From the NCBI GenBank assembly GCA_030062745.1, contig CP099845.1, forward strand, positions 18,826,903 to 18,890,902: a stretch of 64,000 nucleotides of DNA, in the 5' to 3' direction. A program made the translations under genes and the position numbers. The notes below the pieces were generated by a model. It saw only the letters and a list, made by a program, of their open reading frames with translations. It was not told the DNA's origin and did no database searches. The stretch comes from Capitulum mitella (Eukaryota; Arthropoda; Thecostraca; Pollicipedomorpha; Pollicipedidae). Shown piece by piece: positions 44,641 to 57,260 of this stretch (the stretch's first letter is position 1; each line of letters opens with the position of its first letter).

Positions 44641-45978
44641 ATAGGTCATACAGTAGACACCTACGGGAACCATCAGTTTCATTGCACTGTGCCGTTGCTC
44701 ATAACCTCGGTCACTCAAAAATCAGCAAATGAAACGAAGGAGACTGCAGTCCTGAAGAGGTGTGGTAACGCCGTCAGGTCAGCTTAGTCCACTGAGCCTC
44801 GGCACAGCGCAGCAGTTTCTTTCCATTGTCGTACTCAAATGCTCCGTTATTTATCATCCGGGTGGCAAGAAAAATCGACGGATGAAACAAAGAGGAAAGA
44901 AAATCTTGTGATAGTTGAAACCTTGTGATAGCTGAAATCCTGTGATCGTGCGCGTCAGCCGCATCATGGAAAGCTGAAGATGAATAGAATTTTGATAAGA
45001 TGAGACAATTCGGGGGCAGCAAATGATGCAATAAAAAAGTAAAAGCAATGAAAGAATTGAAGGTAACCATTTCCTTCCACTGAAAATGGAACGCAAATTA
45101 ATTTTTGACGCAAAATAATTTTTTCATACCTTAAAAAACAAGGCGGAATAATGGTCAAAATACAGTGTACAAACCAACTCAAATTAGGTAAAATGGAACG
45201 ACTGAAAGCTTACATTAATTTTCCTCACAACTCAGAATATTGGTAAAGCGTATTTTGTATACTTGATGGAGCTTTACTTGAACGAGGGCTTACGCTGTTA
45301 ATTTATTCGTGCTGGATCGCAAAAAGCCCCATTGTACACTGAGCCGACTTTTCGATAAAACACAGTATCACTACTGCCTGGCCATCTCGGTATATCCATA
45401 AGCAGAAATAACTTCGGCGGAGGTCGCTGGCTTGTCCGAACTCGGCGGCGGTGGCCGACACGTCGAGGGCATCCGTGTGGAGCCTGTGGACGAAGCACAG
45501 CATAGCGGTAAGGTGCTATGTGCTATGCTATGCTAAGCACAGCATAGCACAGCACAGCAAGCCAAGGCTTTTCAGTTTTGGCTGAGAAATGGCGGTACCC
45601 AGGTACGTTTAGGTGTGCCTGAGCTCCGACAAGGTGCGCTCTACACGAACTGTCACGTGGTGAGAGAACGACCACAATCTACAGACCGAGAGCTGAGATA
45701 TGGCCTTGCGAGAATGACGCATTTTACCTGCAAACCCAATGGGCTGGTAGATTTAACACGCCGTAGACCTCAGTGCTGCCAACTGACTAGGGGGAGGGGG
45801 GAGTCGTTCTTGACTTTCGTCCTTCACCAGTTAAATCTACATTTGAAATGAAGTAAAATAGTCAAGAAGCGGTCCTGCCTGAAATACAGAATACAGCTGC
45901 CTTGCAAATGCGTTTTTATTTTTATCTTTGGTATAGCCATGGCAGCGTCTTAATATGTTTGCTGGCACTGCTCGATCT

Positions 45979-46724
45979 TAGCAGGTGTTTTTGATGCAGT
46001 TGCTCATGACGCAGTCCTGGGAAAGTCCCAGCGGCTGCAGATATCCCAGGAGTGCTTCAAAGTCGGTGACAGACATTCAGGGCCAAGTGCGCTGCAGATC
46101 GACGCGTTTCAAGGGTCGTGCCTTGGTCCACTGCTTAATAACAATGTCACTCGCGAACTGGCCTACCACGTCTCTACTGAGATCGACAGCTTCCGCATCT
46201 ACACTGTTCGATACGCCGATAATATCCAGCAGGTGATCACTGGCCCAAGATGTACGGTGCTTGATATGACAGCCACGCTGGGAAACGCCTTCGATTCTCT
46301 ACGTGTGGCTGTTTCTTCATAGTACGAAGGCAAACGCTAAAAACCCAGCTCATGTTGTTAGGTAGCAGCCGCAACGTCAGCGGATCACGGATCCAGGCAC
46401 GGGGTTTTTCGCTCAGCAGACTCTTGCCCTTCAAGAAAGACTAGAAACATAGGTGTGTCTTAGGCGGGAGCCGCATATGTACAGCGCTGTAACAGAGTGT
46501 AGCGGCCTATTCATACTCATGGGTCTTCTTTGAGCCAGCAGCGTCCTTCCACCACACCTTCTAGCTCGTCTCATCAAACCTCTGGTGCTGTCTCACATCA
46601 GATATTGCTCGCCAGGTAATGGAAACGCATTTGCATCTAGTCAGCTAAAGAAAATGAATAAATTAATAAATAAATGCACTTCGCCACTCGCGTGCTTTCA
46701 TGTCGACGCACATGATATCTGAAG
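45979..46724 (+). pseudogene. Non-LTR retrotransposon reverse transcriptase relic (unit B)
   Basis: Same relic as 24412-25157, with FQGSCLG and YADN. The stops are shared, so the relic was dead before the duplication. Confidence 0.75.
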
Positions 46725-47561
46725 TGATATGATCATTCAGACGGTTAACTGCTAAAACCTAGTCCCTGTCGCTGATGCCGGTATGCTGCACGGTACAGAC
46801 TATTTCAACGTCAAGTTCTTGTCAGTCATAATCAGTAACGCGGCCCGGATTTTCGTAAGGGGATCAAGGCTAAAAGAAAAGGGGCTGATACTTCTCTTAA
46901 CATGGGGAATTAGCCCCGGAGCGCTCACCTGGGGATTCCGGAAATGAAATTTTCATTACATTTTACGTTAAATGCGTTTGTCTTTTACAGAAACCATTTA
47001 TGACAATAGACACTTATTGGGGGCATCGGACCCTAAGAGAGGGTCATTTGACCCCTCTGGCCCCCCTCCGGCTTCGTTACTGACCATAATATCCACTGTG
47101 CCTTACCTCAGGGAGAATCGTGACATGGAATGTTAGTTATGACAGTTACATTTGCAGTGCTCCACGAATCATTCTGGCAACTTTGGAAGGTGATCACTTC
47201 AGCTTTCGTCGTATTTGCCTTGAGATGGAAACCCTACCACAGAGCCAAAAGCTTAAAGAGCTGAGATAAGCTGCACATGTCAGATTTAACGCTGTATTGT
47301 AGCATCACCAAAGTTATCAAAATATTATGCGCCGATTTTGGGATGTTCCATGGCCTTTCTACTTCATATGGTATGCTAAAACACATCATGTGCTTATCTC
47401 AGCCTAATTGTTGACGCTCTGTTGCCGCTCATCGCCATAAAATGCATGCCCATAGGATTGCCGAACTACAAGGACAAGCTATATGCGCGATGCAAACCAC
47501 TACGGGACAGAGGGGAAGCGGAAACCTCCTCGGTTTTCTGCCCAATCTCGGTACGACAGAA

Positions 47562-47792
47562 TCAGCGGATCGACTTGCAGATGGCGCAAGAGAAGATCAT
47601 TGACACGAAGAGGAAAATCACAACGCCGATCGCGACGCCCCCGAAAAGTTTGCTGTGGTTGCTGACGAAATCCTTCACTTTTTTCAGGCATCCTTTTCTG
47701 AAGGGAAGACTTTTGTCACTGTTCTTGTAGCAGGAGTTGGGCTTTTCCCTTGGTGCCCAGTCGTTGGGTCCGTCCACTCCGCAGCATTCAAA
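47562..47792 (-). CDS. Tetraspanin B exon 3 (CCG loop, TM4, tail)
   Basis: 76 codons plus stop, from FECCGVDGPNDW through TM4 to CAICKSIR. The 344 bp that follow on the minus strand (47573 down to about 47230) are absent from unit A. Confidence 0.88.
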   Translation of the reverse strand, partial: FECCGVDGPNDWAPREKPNSCYKNSDKSLPFRKGCLKKVKDFVSNHSKLFGGVAIGVVIFLFVSMIFSCAICKSIR

Positions 47793-50017
47793 CTGCAAAA
47801 GGCCAGCAACTTATGAGCAATGCATAAACACCTGTGAAAACTGTGATACATAGATACGGCTTCGCTCGCAGCCATGGCATTGGACAGTAGCAGCAGCACA
47901 TGCTCCGTGGGGGGGGGGGGCACCGGTTACTTTTCAAGTCATTTCTTTCTTTGCCACGCCATAGGGTTAACATTAAATTTTGTTAGTTAGGAAGGGGACT
48001 GGGGCAACGTGCCTTCCCCCTCTTCCGCCGCCACATTGGGATTGAGCCTGTTTCTTTTAGGTGCGGTTGGCACCGATACACTGTTCCCTGGCTGGCACCA
48101 ATTTGCCCAGAACAGACTCGTGCCCCATTAGAAGTGGAACGTTTCCCCGCAAAGGAAAGGGGACAACGGCTACTTCCCGTCTTTTCCTTTCCATGCAAAG
48201 CCATAGGATTCATGCCCCCTCCCGGTTCCGCCGCCTATTTCCTGCCGCACTGTCGCTGTCGGTCGTCAGTGGCACGAGTCAACGTCAGTATGACGGCGCC
48301 CAAAGGCATGTTTGGCAATAGCTTCAGGTAGCATTTACATGATGCGACATTCGTGCGGCAGCAAGGACACGTCCACTTCGGAAGCGCGAAAACGTTACAC
48401 ATGCCTTGCTCCTCCCCCCCCCCCGATCAGTCATGAACAATAGAGATTGCGCAGAGCCAGTGTTTGGATCCAAGCGATTCAGGAAGCCATCTTAGTTTTA
48501 TCACTTACGTCTTGCTGTAGGGCATCCCATGATTCCTTGGTAGCCTGATTGGTATCATAATTTTTCAAAGTTTTCTTCAGTTCTGTCTCGAAATCGTCCA
48601 GGATGGAGTCTGTTCCCATGACGAACGCTGTCACCGCTCCAGCCACCGTCAGCACGAACATGATGAACACCAGGCAGAAGAACGTGCCCAGTAGGCACTT
48701 GCTCTCCTGAAGAATGGAAGATGCGGTTAGTCTCCATAAGAAAACGATTTTTTTCAACTCTAAGGTCAAACTCGATGTCACAACTTACGTCACAGCTCAC
48801 CAAGGATCTTCTTAACCCTATTCCCGGCAGGGGGGAGCTGAATCCGCCCCCACTCGGGTTTTTTGCTTGCCAATTCCAGGTTTTTTAACGCAGCTTCACG
48901 AAACATGGTGAATTTTCCTACCTATTCCTTCTACGCGCTGTGACTAAATTTCACAATTCCACATTGCTCAGGGGCGGAGCCAGGCAACGTTTTTGGGAGG
49001 CACCTCAGGCAATTTTTGGCCATGTTGAGGGTAAAAGGAAAATGTCTGCCAAAAACAGCGTTTTTAACATAGAACTTAAAACTTTATATGGTTGTATAGC
49101 TAAATAGTTGGGCACTGTGCACAGAAAATTTTGTACATCTGAGGTCACTTGACAAGGTCAGGTCAAGGTCAAAAGGCAAAATTTTTTTTTTGCAATAATT
49201 TCGGCGCCGTTTTTTTAAATGCCAGACCCGGAATACGTATGACGTAGAAAATAGCCATAAAATGAAATTTTTGAAACAGAGTGAATTCAAATGATTGAAA
49301 ACGTTTACAGATAATATCAAATGCATACGAGATCATTCCAGGTGACCCCAAGGTCACCGGAGGTCATTTAAGGTGAAAGGTCACAAGTTGATCTGAAGAA
49401 CGTGTGACCATGACAGTTTCCCCTTTTTCATGTCCCTGGCACCGCCTTTGCTAACATTATACAAACATTGTAATGCGATTTTTACTTCTTTAGCATAGCA
49501 TGACTAGCAGAAGCCAAAAAAGTGTTTTTACCTTTTTTGTTCATTCTGCTGTTAGAAAACTAATCCTCCTATTTTTGAAACCCTGCGAACGCCCATGAAC
49601 TTTCTCAAAATTTCTCAGCTTATAAGTAGGGCTTTCTCAAAGCCCTACTTATAATCTCTCGATTCATGCCAGATTCATTGAAATCGGTCCATAAACAACG
49701 GAGTTATAAGAAGTCCAAAAGTACCCCTCATTTTGACATTTTTGCCCCCTGCATCCACAAATGTCAAAATTTTGAAAATGTCTTTTTGTAAAAATGTAGT
49801 TCACGTCACGGCAAATCGATTGCCGTTTGTTGCGATTAAATCGGACGAGTAGTTCTCAAAATCTCAGGGGGGGGCCGAATCCCCGCCGGGAATCAACCAT
49901 ACCGTCTAGCCCTCCGGGAATAGGGTTAAGGGAAGTGCTAGGACCTCGGCCAGGGGTTCTGCGATCTCAGGGGCCTCTTCATTCGGCAGCATGCATTACG
50001 TTTGTTTTCCAACCAGG

Positions 50018-50076
<59 letters not shown>

Positions 50077-52979
50077 AATTAATATATCGGAACTAATGTT
50101 CGCATTATGCATCACATACCTTGGAAATCTCTCGAGACCAAAAGCCTGATCAAAAATGCGGAAAAAACGGGAAGAAGCTGGTGAAACCGCCTGTCTTGAC
50201 CTTCAGTGAGCAAACCATGTAAGGGTTTGCTCACACGAAACCGAAGTGCACGTATATATTATATGTATATATATATATATATACGAGAAAAACGCAACGA
50301 TGAAAAACGTGTCACAAGGAAATGAGAAATTGATTCAAAACTGTTTACTCTCAGTTGCATTTATGGACACTAATTTCAGGTTGTTAGGGAATGCCACACA
50401 GTGCAACATGTTATCGGATAAGACGGCCTATAAACCGGGTTCATGCTGTTTACAGACCAAAGGATGCCCTTCAGGAGGACAGAGGCCCTGCCTGCCAGGT
50501 GAAAATCACTTTATAGGGCTCCGATGACCCTTTTACAGGCGGGCAGCTGCAAGGGTTCTTTAAAAGGCGTGCAAGGACCTCTTTTCGGGGCTCTTTACAG
50601 GGCTTCCTCCAGGTACGCTGGGCTTCTTTACAGGCCGGCAGAAAGTTCCTTTATTGGTCAACAAAGGCCCCTTTACCGGCCAACAGGTTGCCTTTTTACA
50701 GGCCAACGAGACTAACCGTTAGGCTGTAGAGTCGGCACCGGGGTCCCTTTAAAGGTCAGCAGAAGGTCATCTAAAGGCCCTCAGGCGTACCCTTTACACG
50801 CTGGCACGGACACTTTACAGGCTAACCACTCATTGTTTAGAGGCCTGCATGCGTCGTTTACAAGCCAACAGGGACCCATCTGCAGGTCCGTGTGCGGACT
50901 CTTGAGGTCAGCAGGAGCCTCTCTGTGGATCAGCAGGGAACTTTTTAGGAACTAACAGGGGCCTCTTTAAAGTGTTCCTCTAGAAGCCTGCAGGGGGCCA
51001 TCTGCAGGACAACACCGGACACCTTTACAGGCTGGCGGGAGATCCTTTGCATGTCGGCAGGAGGTCTACCTACATGGCCGGAGGCGGGGGCCCTCTTTGC
51101 AGGCCAGAAAATGCTTCCTTCACATTCAAGCGGGATACCTTAGCTGGTAAATTAGCATTAGCTGGCCAGTAGTCCCGTAGTAAAAAGGCCCCTAATAATG
51201 GTGTCCCTTGCCCGAGGGACCCCAAAAACAGAGCAGTTAGTAAATGCTTCCTCGCTATGCGCGAAGGGGTACCTACCAGCCCAAACCCGGGACCCCTCCG
51301 TGCCAAGGGAGGATCTCCAGCCATAAGCGCCCTAATCTTGGGCGCGCCTCTGAATTTAAGTCTGTGGTAACATCATCCTCTTCGCTTCTTGGAACGATTC
51401 TGGGGTGAAATAAGGCTAGTAATCTTCTACGTCAACGGACTTTTTGTTTGTTTGTTCCTTTGTTTGTGAGTTAGGACACCCAGCCTCTTGGGCTCAGGTG
51501 TCTAGAGTCCTGCGTTAAATCCTCTGACTAATCAGTCGTCAGACAGTCAGGTCTTGTCACTACAAGAAAGTAGACGGACATTTCAGGGTCCGACGTTTGT
51601 GTTAAGATTATGTCAACACATTCTGAGTAAGACAAAATAACACCAGCTGACATCCCATCGCTCTGTGCACCAAGCGGATGCCGTAACCAGAGACGCATGA
51701 AACGTGAAAATTGCCACAATAGCTGAAAAACCCCACATCTGCCACATTTCCAATTCGGCCAAATTTATCCTACCCGTTCAAATCATACGCTGATCGCCTC
51801 CTTCCGCGGCCAGTGAATGGGGCCGCCAGCATGTTTACAGTGGCTTCGTATGCTGCATGCCTGGCGTTGTATTTCTTTCAAATAATGATTATCTGTCACA
51901 CGTCTGCTATGATCTTAACCAATATCTGTCGCCAACGCTGGTGGGCAACTTGGAAGGTTTGTGCACTTCAAGTTGAAACAGTCATCCAGAACTGAGTTTA
52001 AGGGACTGGAGTCCAGAATATCACGGCATGACTTGATGGTTCGACGTGACTTGCAGTTCTTTTTCGTTTCAAAAGGTGTGGAAAGCAGTAGTATCTAGTA
52101 TGGCAAATTCCAAGGTATAATCACTAAAAATGTTGCCGTAATTTTAAGAAAGGAGCACAGGGAGTACAGGGCTGCTATGGTGTGTCGTAACCATTTGCTC
52201 GCGCTACAGTCGCAACATGGCGACCGTGGCGGCCGCAGAGCGAGCCGAGCGTCGATTTCATCACATCGATAGCGGCGTTATCACAGCAGAATGGGCCGTG
52301 GTTGAGCTGTCAGATAAGGCCTGCCGGCCGCATCCTGCCACCACTGACGGTCACGGAAAGGTCAAACCTGAACTGACGAACGCTGACAATGCCGTGGCTT
52401 ATTCCGCCAGGGAGTTCAAAAGACTATGATTTGAGCTTGTTTGATGTAGGAAGTACAGATGTAGGAACAGTTTGGCCACAGTTTTTCAATATGAAACAAT
52501 GTTAGTCTTCGAGCAGACGCTTGAGGTTAAAGCATTCACACTCAGTTCGATGCTCCACATTTAACTAAGATCCATTTAAATATTACAACACAGGCGTGAA
52601 TGTAGCCAAACTGGAGCCAACCAATGCTAGCTGGAAAGCATGGCACATTCATGGACTGTTTCAGCGTAGCGGAGGAATTCCTCCGTTTCACCTGTGTCGT
52701 AAGTTGGGTCACCAAGACGTCACACATGGTGACCTCTGATGAACCTACCCAGAAGGCTCCGCAGCAGCCGAGGAAGCTGATGATGACGATGATGGAGCCG
52801 GCCACGATGATGAGGATCGCTGTTCCCGTGTACAGCTCCGTCGAGATCAGGCGGCTGATCTTGGAGTTGTCGCCCACCAGCGAGCTAATGCCGATGCCCA
52901 ACAGCACGGCGCCGCCGACCAAGATGACCAGGTTGACGAAGGCGAAGAAGTACTTGATGAGGTTGCCGCAGCCGTCCAT
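47562..52979 (-). CDS. Tetraspanin B, three coding exons (unit B copy)
   Basis: Exons on the minus strand: 52979-52749, 48706-48509, 47792-47562, with the same phase-0 GT-AG junctions as copy A. The product is 219 residues. TM1, TM2 and TM3 match copy A except for one residue, and TM4 differs by one (GVV versus GVG). The large loop has CCG at 146-148, Cys164 and Cys178. Its variable part reads VDGPNDWAPREKPNSCYKNS, then LPFRKGCLKKVKDFV, very different from copy A and with two small deletions. The tail is only SIR after CAICK, which fits the usual short tetraspanin C-terminus. Intron 1 is 4.0 kb. Both genes look intact and could be expressed from their own duplicated promoters. Confidence 0.9.
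48509..48706 (-). CDS. Tetraspanin B exon 2 (TM3 and first half of large loop)
   Basis: 66 codons. TM3 is identical to copy A. In the loop half I read eight base substitutions relative to copy A, seven of which change the residue. Confidence 0.9.
48816..49925. mobile_element. piggyBac-like MITE in tetraspanin B intron 1
   Basis: Flanking TTAA at 48812-48815 and 49926-49929 with ends CCCTATTCCCGGC and CCGGGAATAGGG. Same insertion as 26934-28129, with an internal deletion near 49250 and a new hairpin at 49620-49654. Confidence 0.85.
49620..49654. repeat. Perfect 16-bp hairpin created in unit B
   Basis: TTATAAGTAGGGCTTT, loop CTC, AAAGCCCTACTTATAA. Unit A has only the right arm at the homologous place; the left arm replaces about 20 unrelated bases. 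Confidence 0.9.
50018..50283. repeat. Two (AT)n microsatellites (unit B)
   Basis: AT runs at about 50018-50066 and 50252-50283, counterparts of those at 28222-28513 with different lengths. Confidence 0.85.
50510..51130. repeat. Degenerate CTTTACAGGCCGGCAG-type minisatellite (unit B)
   Basis: Counterpart of 28740-29400 with one deletion of several tens of bases near 50872. Confidence 0.7.
52749..52979 (-). CDS. Tetraspanin B exon 1 (TM1, small loop, TM2)
   Basis: 77 codons, MDGCGNLIKY to GCCGAFW, donor GTAGGT. The upstream in-frame extension from 53084 is conserved but is unlike tetraspanin N-termini. Confidence 0.92.
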
Positions 52980-55189
52980 GATGAGGCGCTGGAGGGGACG
53001 GACGGCAGGTGCGCAGAACGGGCCGACAGAGCACGCCGACCGACGGGGCGAGTCTGGGCTATCTGACCGTCGAAGGCGTCGCAATATGCATTACCGGCCA
53101 CGGCCTATCTAATCGTAGTGTTTGCTGAGACTGAGTCACTTAGCGTGGGTCGATCGGCCGCCATGCGACTGTGACGGTCGTCACCTCGTGACGGAGCATT
53201 CGTCATCTCTGACGCAGAACGAATAACGGCACAGTTCGGCCCATTTCGGCTCTATTTTACCCGAACATCGGCGATATTTTGTGACAGTTGACAGTGAAGC
53301 TAAAAACAGGCATGAATTAAAAAGCTGAAGCTAAAAAGTGAAGCAAAAACCAAACCTTAACTAAAAGTATGCGTGTAGGTGTCGATAGGACTTTCAGGTA
53401 ATGCCTAGTCGGACATTTACAACCACCAACCTGGTTCGGTCAAATCCTGAGTTTTTCATCGCTTGCGAGTTGCTTGCGAGTTCATCGTCTCTGCGTGCCA
53501 TATCGGGAAACACATGCACAATCCTTTTTTTCAAATTGACATCACCAAAACAGCTGTCGCCACGGTCAGGCCAGGCGGCCAGCACAGGTTCACGTCTCTA
53601 CTGTCGGCGCCAAACTCTGCATGCCTTAATCTTCCTCGATAATTTAAACAATTGAGGCATCACGCTGATCACACATTGCGCGTGAAAACATTGCGCACGT
53701 ATCAATGAAGAAAAATTTCGCCATTTCAGCTACAACACCGGTTTTGATAAAATGTTCCTTCAAGATCGGGCGGAAAATAAATGTGTTTCCCCTACGAGCC
53801 ATTGCATCAACAGTTCATGTCACTGGGTATTCCCGTGTAGAGGCTTTGAGACCTCCGACACGTCATATCATACGTCACGCTAGCGGCAGGACTCACATCA
53901 GGCGACCGGCCCAATTGGTTGCCAGAGGCATAGACACATCCAACAGAGAGAGAAAACATCGTACTCGAGCATCTCCCTTAGGCTATCGGTCAAAATTATA
54001 GAAATACACGTGTCAGGGCAAATCTCAGAGGAAACCATAAATGTCTGTGCTATTAAAACTATTTTTCCTGGGTAGCAAGTCAGATTTTAAACGCATGGAA
54101 GTGCCCCTGGTCGGAGGAATATGGTAGAACGCGTCCGCCGGCAGACGTACTTGTTGGTTTGTGAATACTCGGGCGGTGAATACTTTCGCGTCACCCGAGT
54201 CATCGTGTTTGAATAGCTACATACTTGGGAGAAATTCAGAGCAAGCACATTATAATGACGCTGACAAGAAGGGAGGACGGGGCCGTTGTAACACGAGGTA
54301 AACGTAACCGACGCTTTAATTCCAGCAGCATACGTCAGTCGGTGCTGTTGGCTCCACCAAGGAGACTTGGTCAGCTGATTCCTTTTCTCACGAAGTGGCG
54401 GCAGGTTACGAAAGGATCATGTCATTTTTGGCTGTAAAAAATATTTCGATTTTCGGAGATTATTTTGCTTTCTGTGGTAGTCAGAAAGCCGAGGGCTTCA
54501 GTGTTTTCCAAGTGAAGACTGGCTCATTTGTCCACAAACCTGCAACCTAGTTGCTCGCCTGTGAGACCTTGCTTTGTCCGTGTGGTCGGTTGAAGATGGC
54601 AGGCGCATACGAGGCGGAATGTAACATTCTTCACGGGGCAGATTGTAACAGTGTTACAATTGCATCCAATGACTGTGGCAGCTGCGACAGATGACATGAC
54701 AGCGACCTATCTGTCATTCGACGGCACTACCAGGTGGCTATTTTGCGACAAAATGAACCTTATATTTGGTGTCCAGGATTTCATGATGAAAGGATAGCCT
54801 GTATGGCCTCTTGAACATTACGTTTGCTAATTAAGTTGATTTTTTGGCATTCCTTGGCTATTGTAGCTCAAGAGACAAATCGAGAATGGCTTGCGGAAAA
54901 TGGTTATTTCATCGAAATATAGCTGCGCTATAAATCTGAGTATGCAGAATTCAAACAAATTATTTTTAGTGGTGTTTTCCATATTTTTTCAGGGTAGTTC
55001 GCCAGCGACAACGAACTATCACAAGGGGCATCGCTTCGCACAGAGGAGCGGACGGTCGAAACGATCGAAGCTGGGGAAACCACGCGAAGGACAGCGAAGA
55101 CAAACGGGATGTGCCACGTCACGCTTAGTTGTTAGGTGAGACGAAAAAAGAGCGGGAAGAAGAAATCAAAGTGGGATACCACCCAGCCT

Positions 55190-57260
55190 CAAAGGTTTTT
55201 TTCAGACGAGGATGAAGACATTCTGAAGGCTTGCCTGCTCAGATGTGTAGACATATACTTTTGGCTGACGCCTCTGGACATGCGTGATTTGACGTACCAG
55301 TGGGTGGTGTTCAGAAAGCTGAAAGTGAGAAAGTCATGGCTGAGAAAGAGAGGGCCGGCTGGCGTTGATTGGTTTGGAGCCTTTCTGAAACAAGTCATCC
55401 CGCGCTCTCTGTCCGGTCTTCCCAGGGTATCAGTCTGTCAAGGGCAACCAGCTTCGGAAAAGAAAAGGTGGGGAGATTTTTCGACAGGTTGGAGAGCGTA
55501 CTGAACAAACATAACCTGGAGCAGTCCAGAATCTGGAACTTGGACGAGACGGGTTGCACAACCATTCAAATGCCGAGGAGCACAGTGGCCAGCAAGAGGG
55601 TCAAGCAGATGGGAGGAGTGACCTCAGGGGGACGCGGTCAACTGCTTACAATGTGTGAGGCCGTCGGTACCCTTGAAAACACTGTGCCTCCGATGTTCGT
55701 CCTCTCACGAGTTAAGCACCATGAGTGGTTCATCCGAGGCGGACTGACTAACTGTGTCGAGCGCCTACAAGCCCGGCTGGATAAAGGAGCCAGACTTCAC
55801 TCTCTTGGAAAATTTCACCAAACACGTAAGACCCAGCACCCACTCAACAGTGTTCTTGCCGCTGGACAGTTATTCACGTCACCTGTCTGTTGAAGTTCTG
55901 GACCTGGCGAAGAAGAGCGGGAGTATCATGCAGTTCTTTCCTCTCACTGCTCCCATTGACCACGGCCGCCTGATCGGAGCGTCTTCGGGCCATGCAGGAG
56001 AAGCCGTTCCACCCGGCTAGACCGTAGATCTAGGTGGGTGGACGCCAGCGTCGCCATCCTGGGAAACCAGCGACGATATATGGAATCCCAGAGGTCGCTT
56101 CGGATGCGTGGAAAATAGCTACAGCTCCGACAAACATCTCCGGCGCATTCCACGCGGCCGAAATAAGTCCATTCAATTCGGAGTTCACGTTCACGGATCA
56201 GGACTTAGTGCCGAGTTATGACACCGACCAAAACTCAGGACGCGGGCGCAGTGGGCCCCTCGCATGCCAGTGTGGAGTGCCCATCGCAAACCGCCAGCGC
56301 GGACCTATCGCAAAAAGTGGGATTTCTTTTTTTGTGAGATGAAGCCTCGGAAATTGTTTTTGGAGCAGCTGGAAGCTTCAGGGGGTATGAAAATCGGCAT
56401 AAAAAACTGATGAGATTAGATGTAGTAAACAGATAAGATTCGCCTGCTAAACATGGCTAAGTGTGAATACAAATGGGAGGAAAATTTGTGGAAGCACCGA
56501 AAGAGAAATCATGGATATCTGTAGTGACAATGACATGTTTTTAAGGAAAGAAAAAAATAATCATGCGGCCTCACTGTTCCCAGAAATATTCTCCCAAGGT
56601 TTGGTAACTGAGGAATGCTGACAAATCCTGTCCTGCACTTGCAGGACGCCAGCACGGCAGACCGGCCGCAGGACTCCAGCGCGGCAGACCGGCCACAGGA
56701 CTCCAGCGCGGCAGACCAGCCGCAGGACTCCAGCGCGGCAGACCCTTGCGGGTCGCCAGTGTGGGCACCACAAGCCGCAACAGTCTACAGCATCCAGTAA
56801 CGGAGACGATTCGATGGGGCTTGGGCGCGTGCTGTGTCCGGAAATCATCTGGACTCAGCTCAAAGCCGGCTCGAGAAAGACAAACACACACGGGAAAAAG
56901 AGAGAAGGTCGGCGATCCTGGCAGAAACACCGGAGAAGAGAGCCAAGCGGAAGGAGCAAGAACGGCGTAAATGCAAGAAAAAAGGACAACATAGCCGCAG
57001 CGGCTTTACAACAAAGGGGAAGTGCTCCATATGAAAGGGAAAGAAGAGGACGCCGAGGAGGTTGGAGTTCTCTGGCAGTGATGACGACGATGTGTTTTGC
57101 CTTGTGTGCGTCGAAAGCTTTGGAAACAGTAAACCTAGGGAAAATGGATTTGGTGCCAAAAGTGCGCGATGAGGGCCCATAAGACTTGTACAACATTTGA
57201 GGATGCCCCGGCTGCCTCCTACGTCTGTGAGGACTGTGAGGTGGACTCAGACTTGTAAGC
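55190..57260 (+). pseudogene. pogo/Tigger (CENP-B superfamily) transposase relic, unit B
   Basis: Better preserved than unit A. It reads SDEDEDILKACLLRCVDIYF, GPAGVDWFGAFLKQ, SLSRATSFGKEKVGRFFDRL, then ESVLNKHNLEQSRIWNLDE with the first Asp, a 174-codon open stretch at 55369-55893, FLPLDSYSRHLSVEVLDLAK, GKPATIYGIPEVASDAWKIA, FTDQDLVPSYDTDQ, and a Cys-rich tail FSGSDDDDVFCLVCVESFGN with later CEDCEVDSD. Shared breaks show it was already inactive at duplication. Confidence 0.8.
56643..56752. repeat. 27-bp VNTR, four units (unit B)
   Basis: Four copies of the QDSSAADRP-encoding unit, against three in unit A. Confidence 0.9.

Noticed and set aside
47562-47792. Copy B tetraspanin as a processed retrocopy
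   Set aside because: Both copies keep both introns with intact splice sites; the 344-bp difference is not a spliced-out intron, since no GT-AG pair fits.
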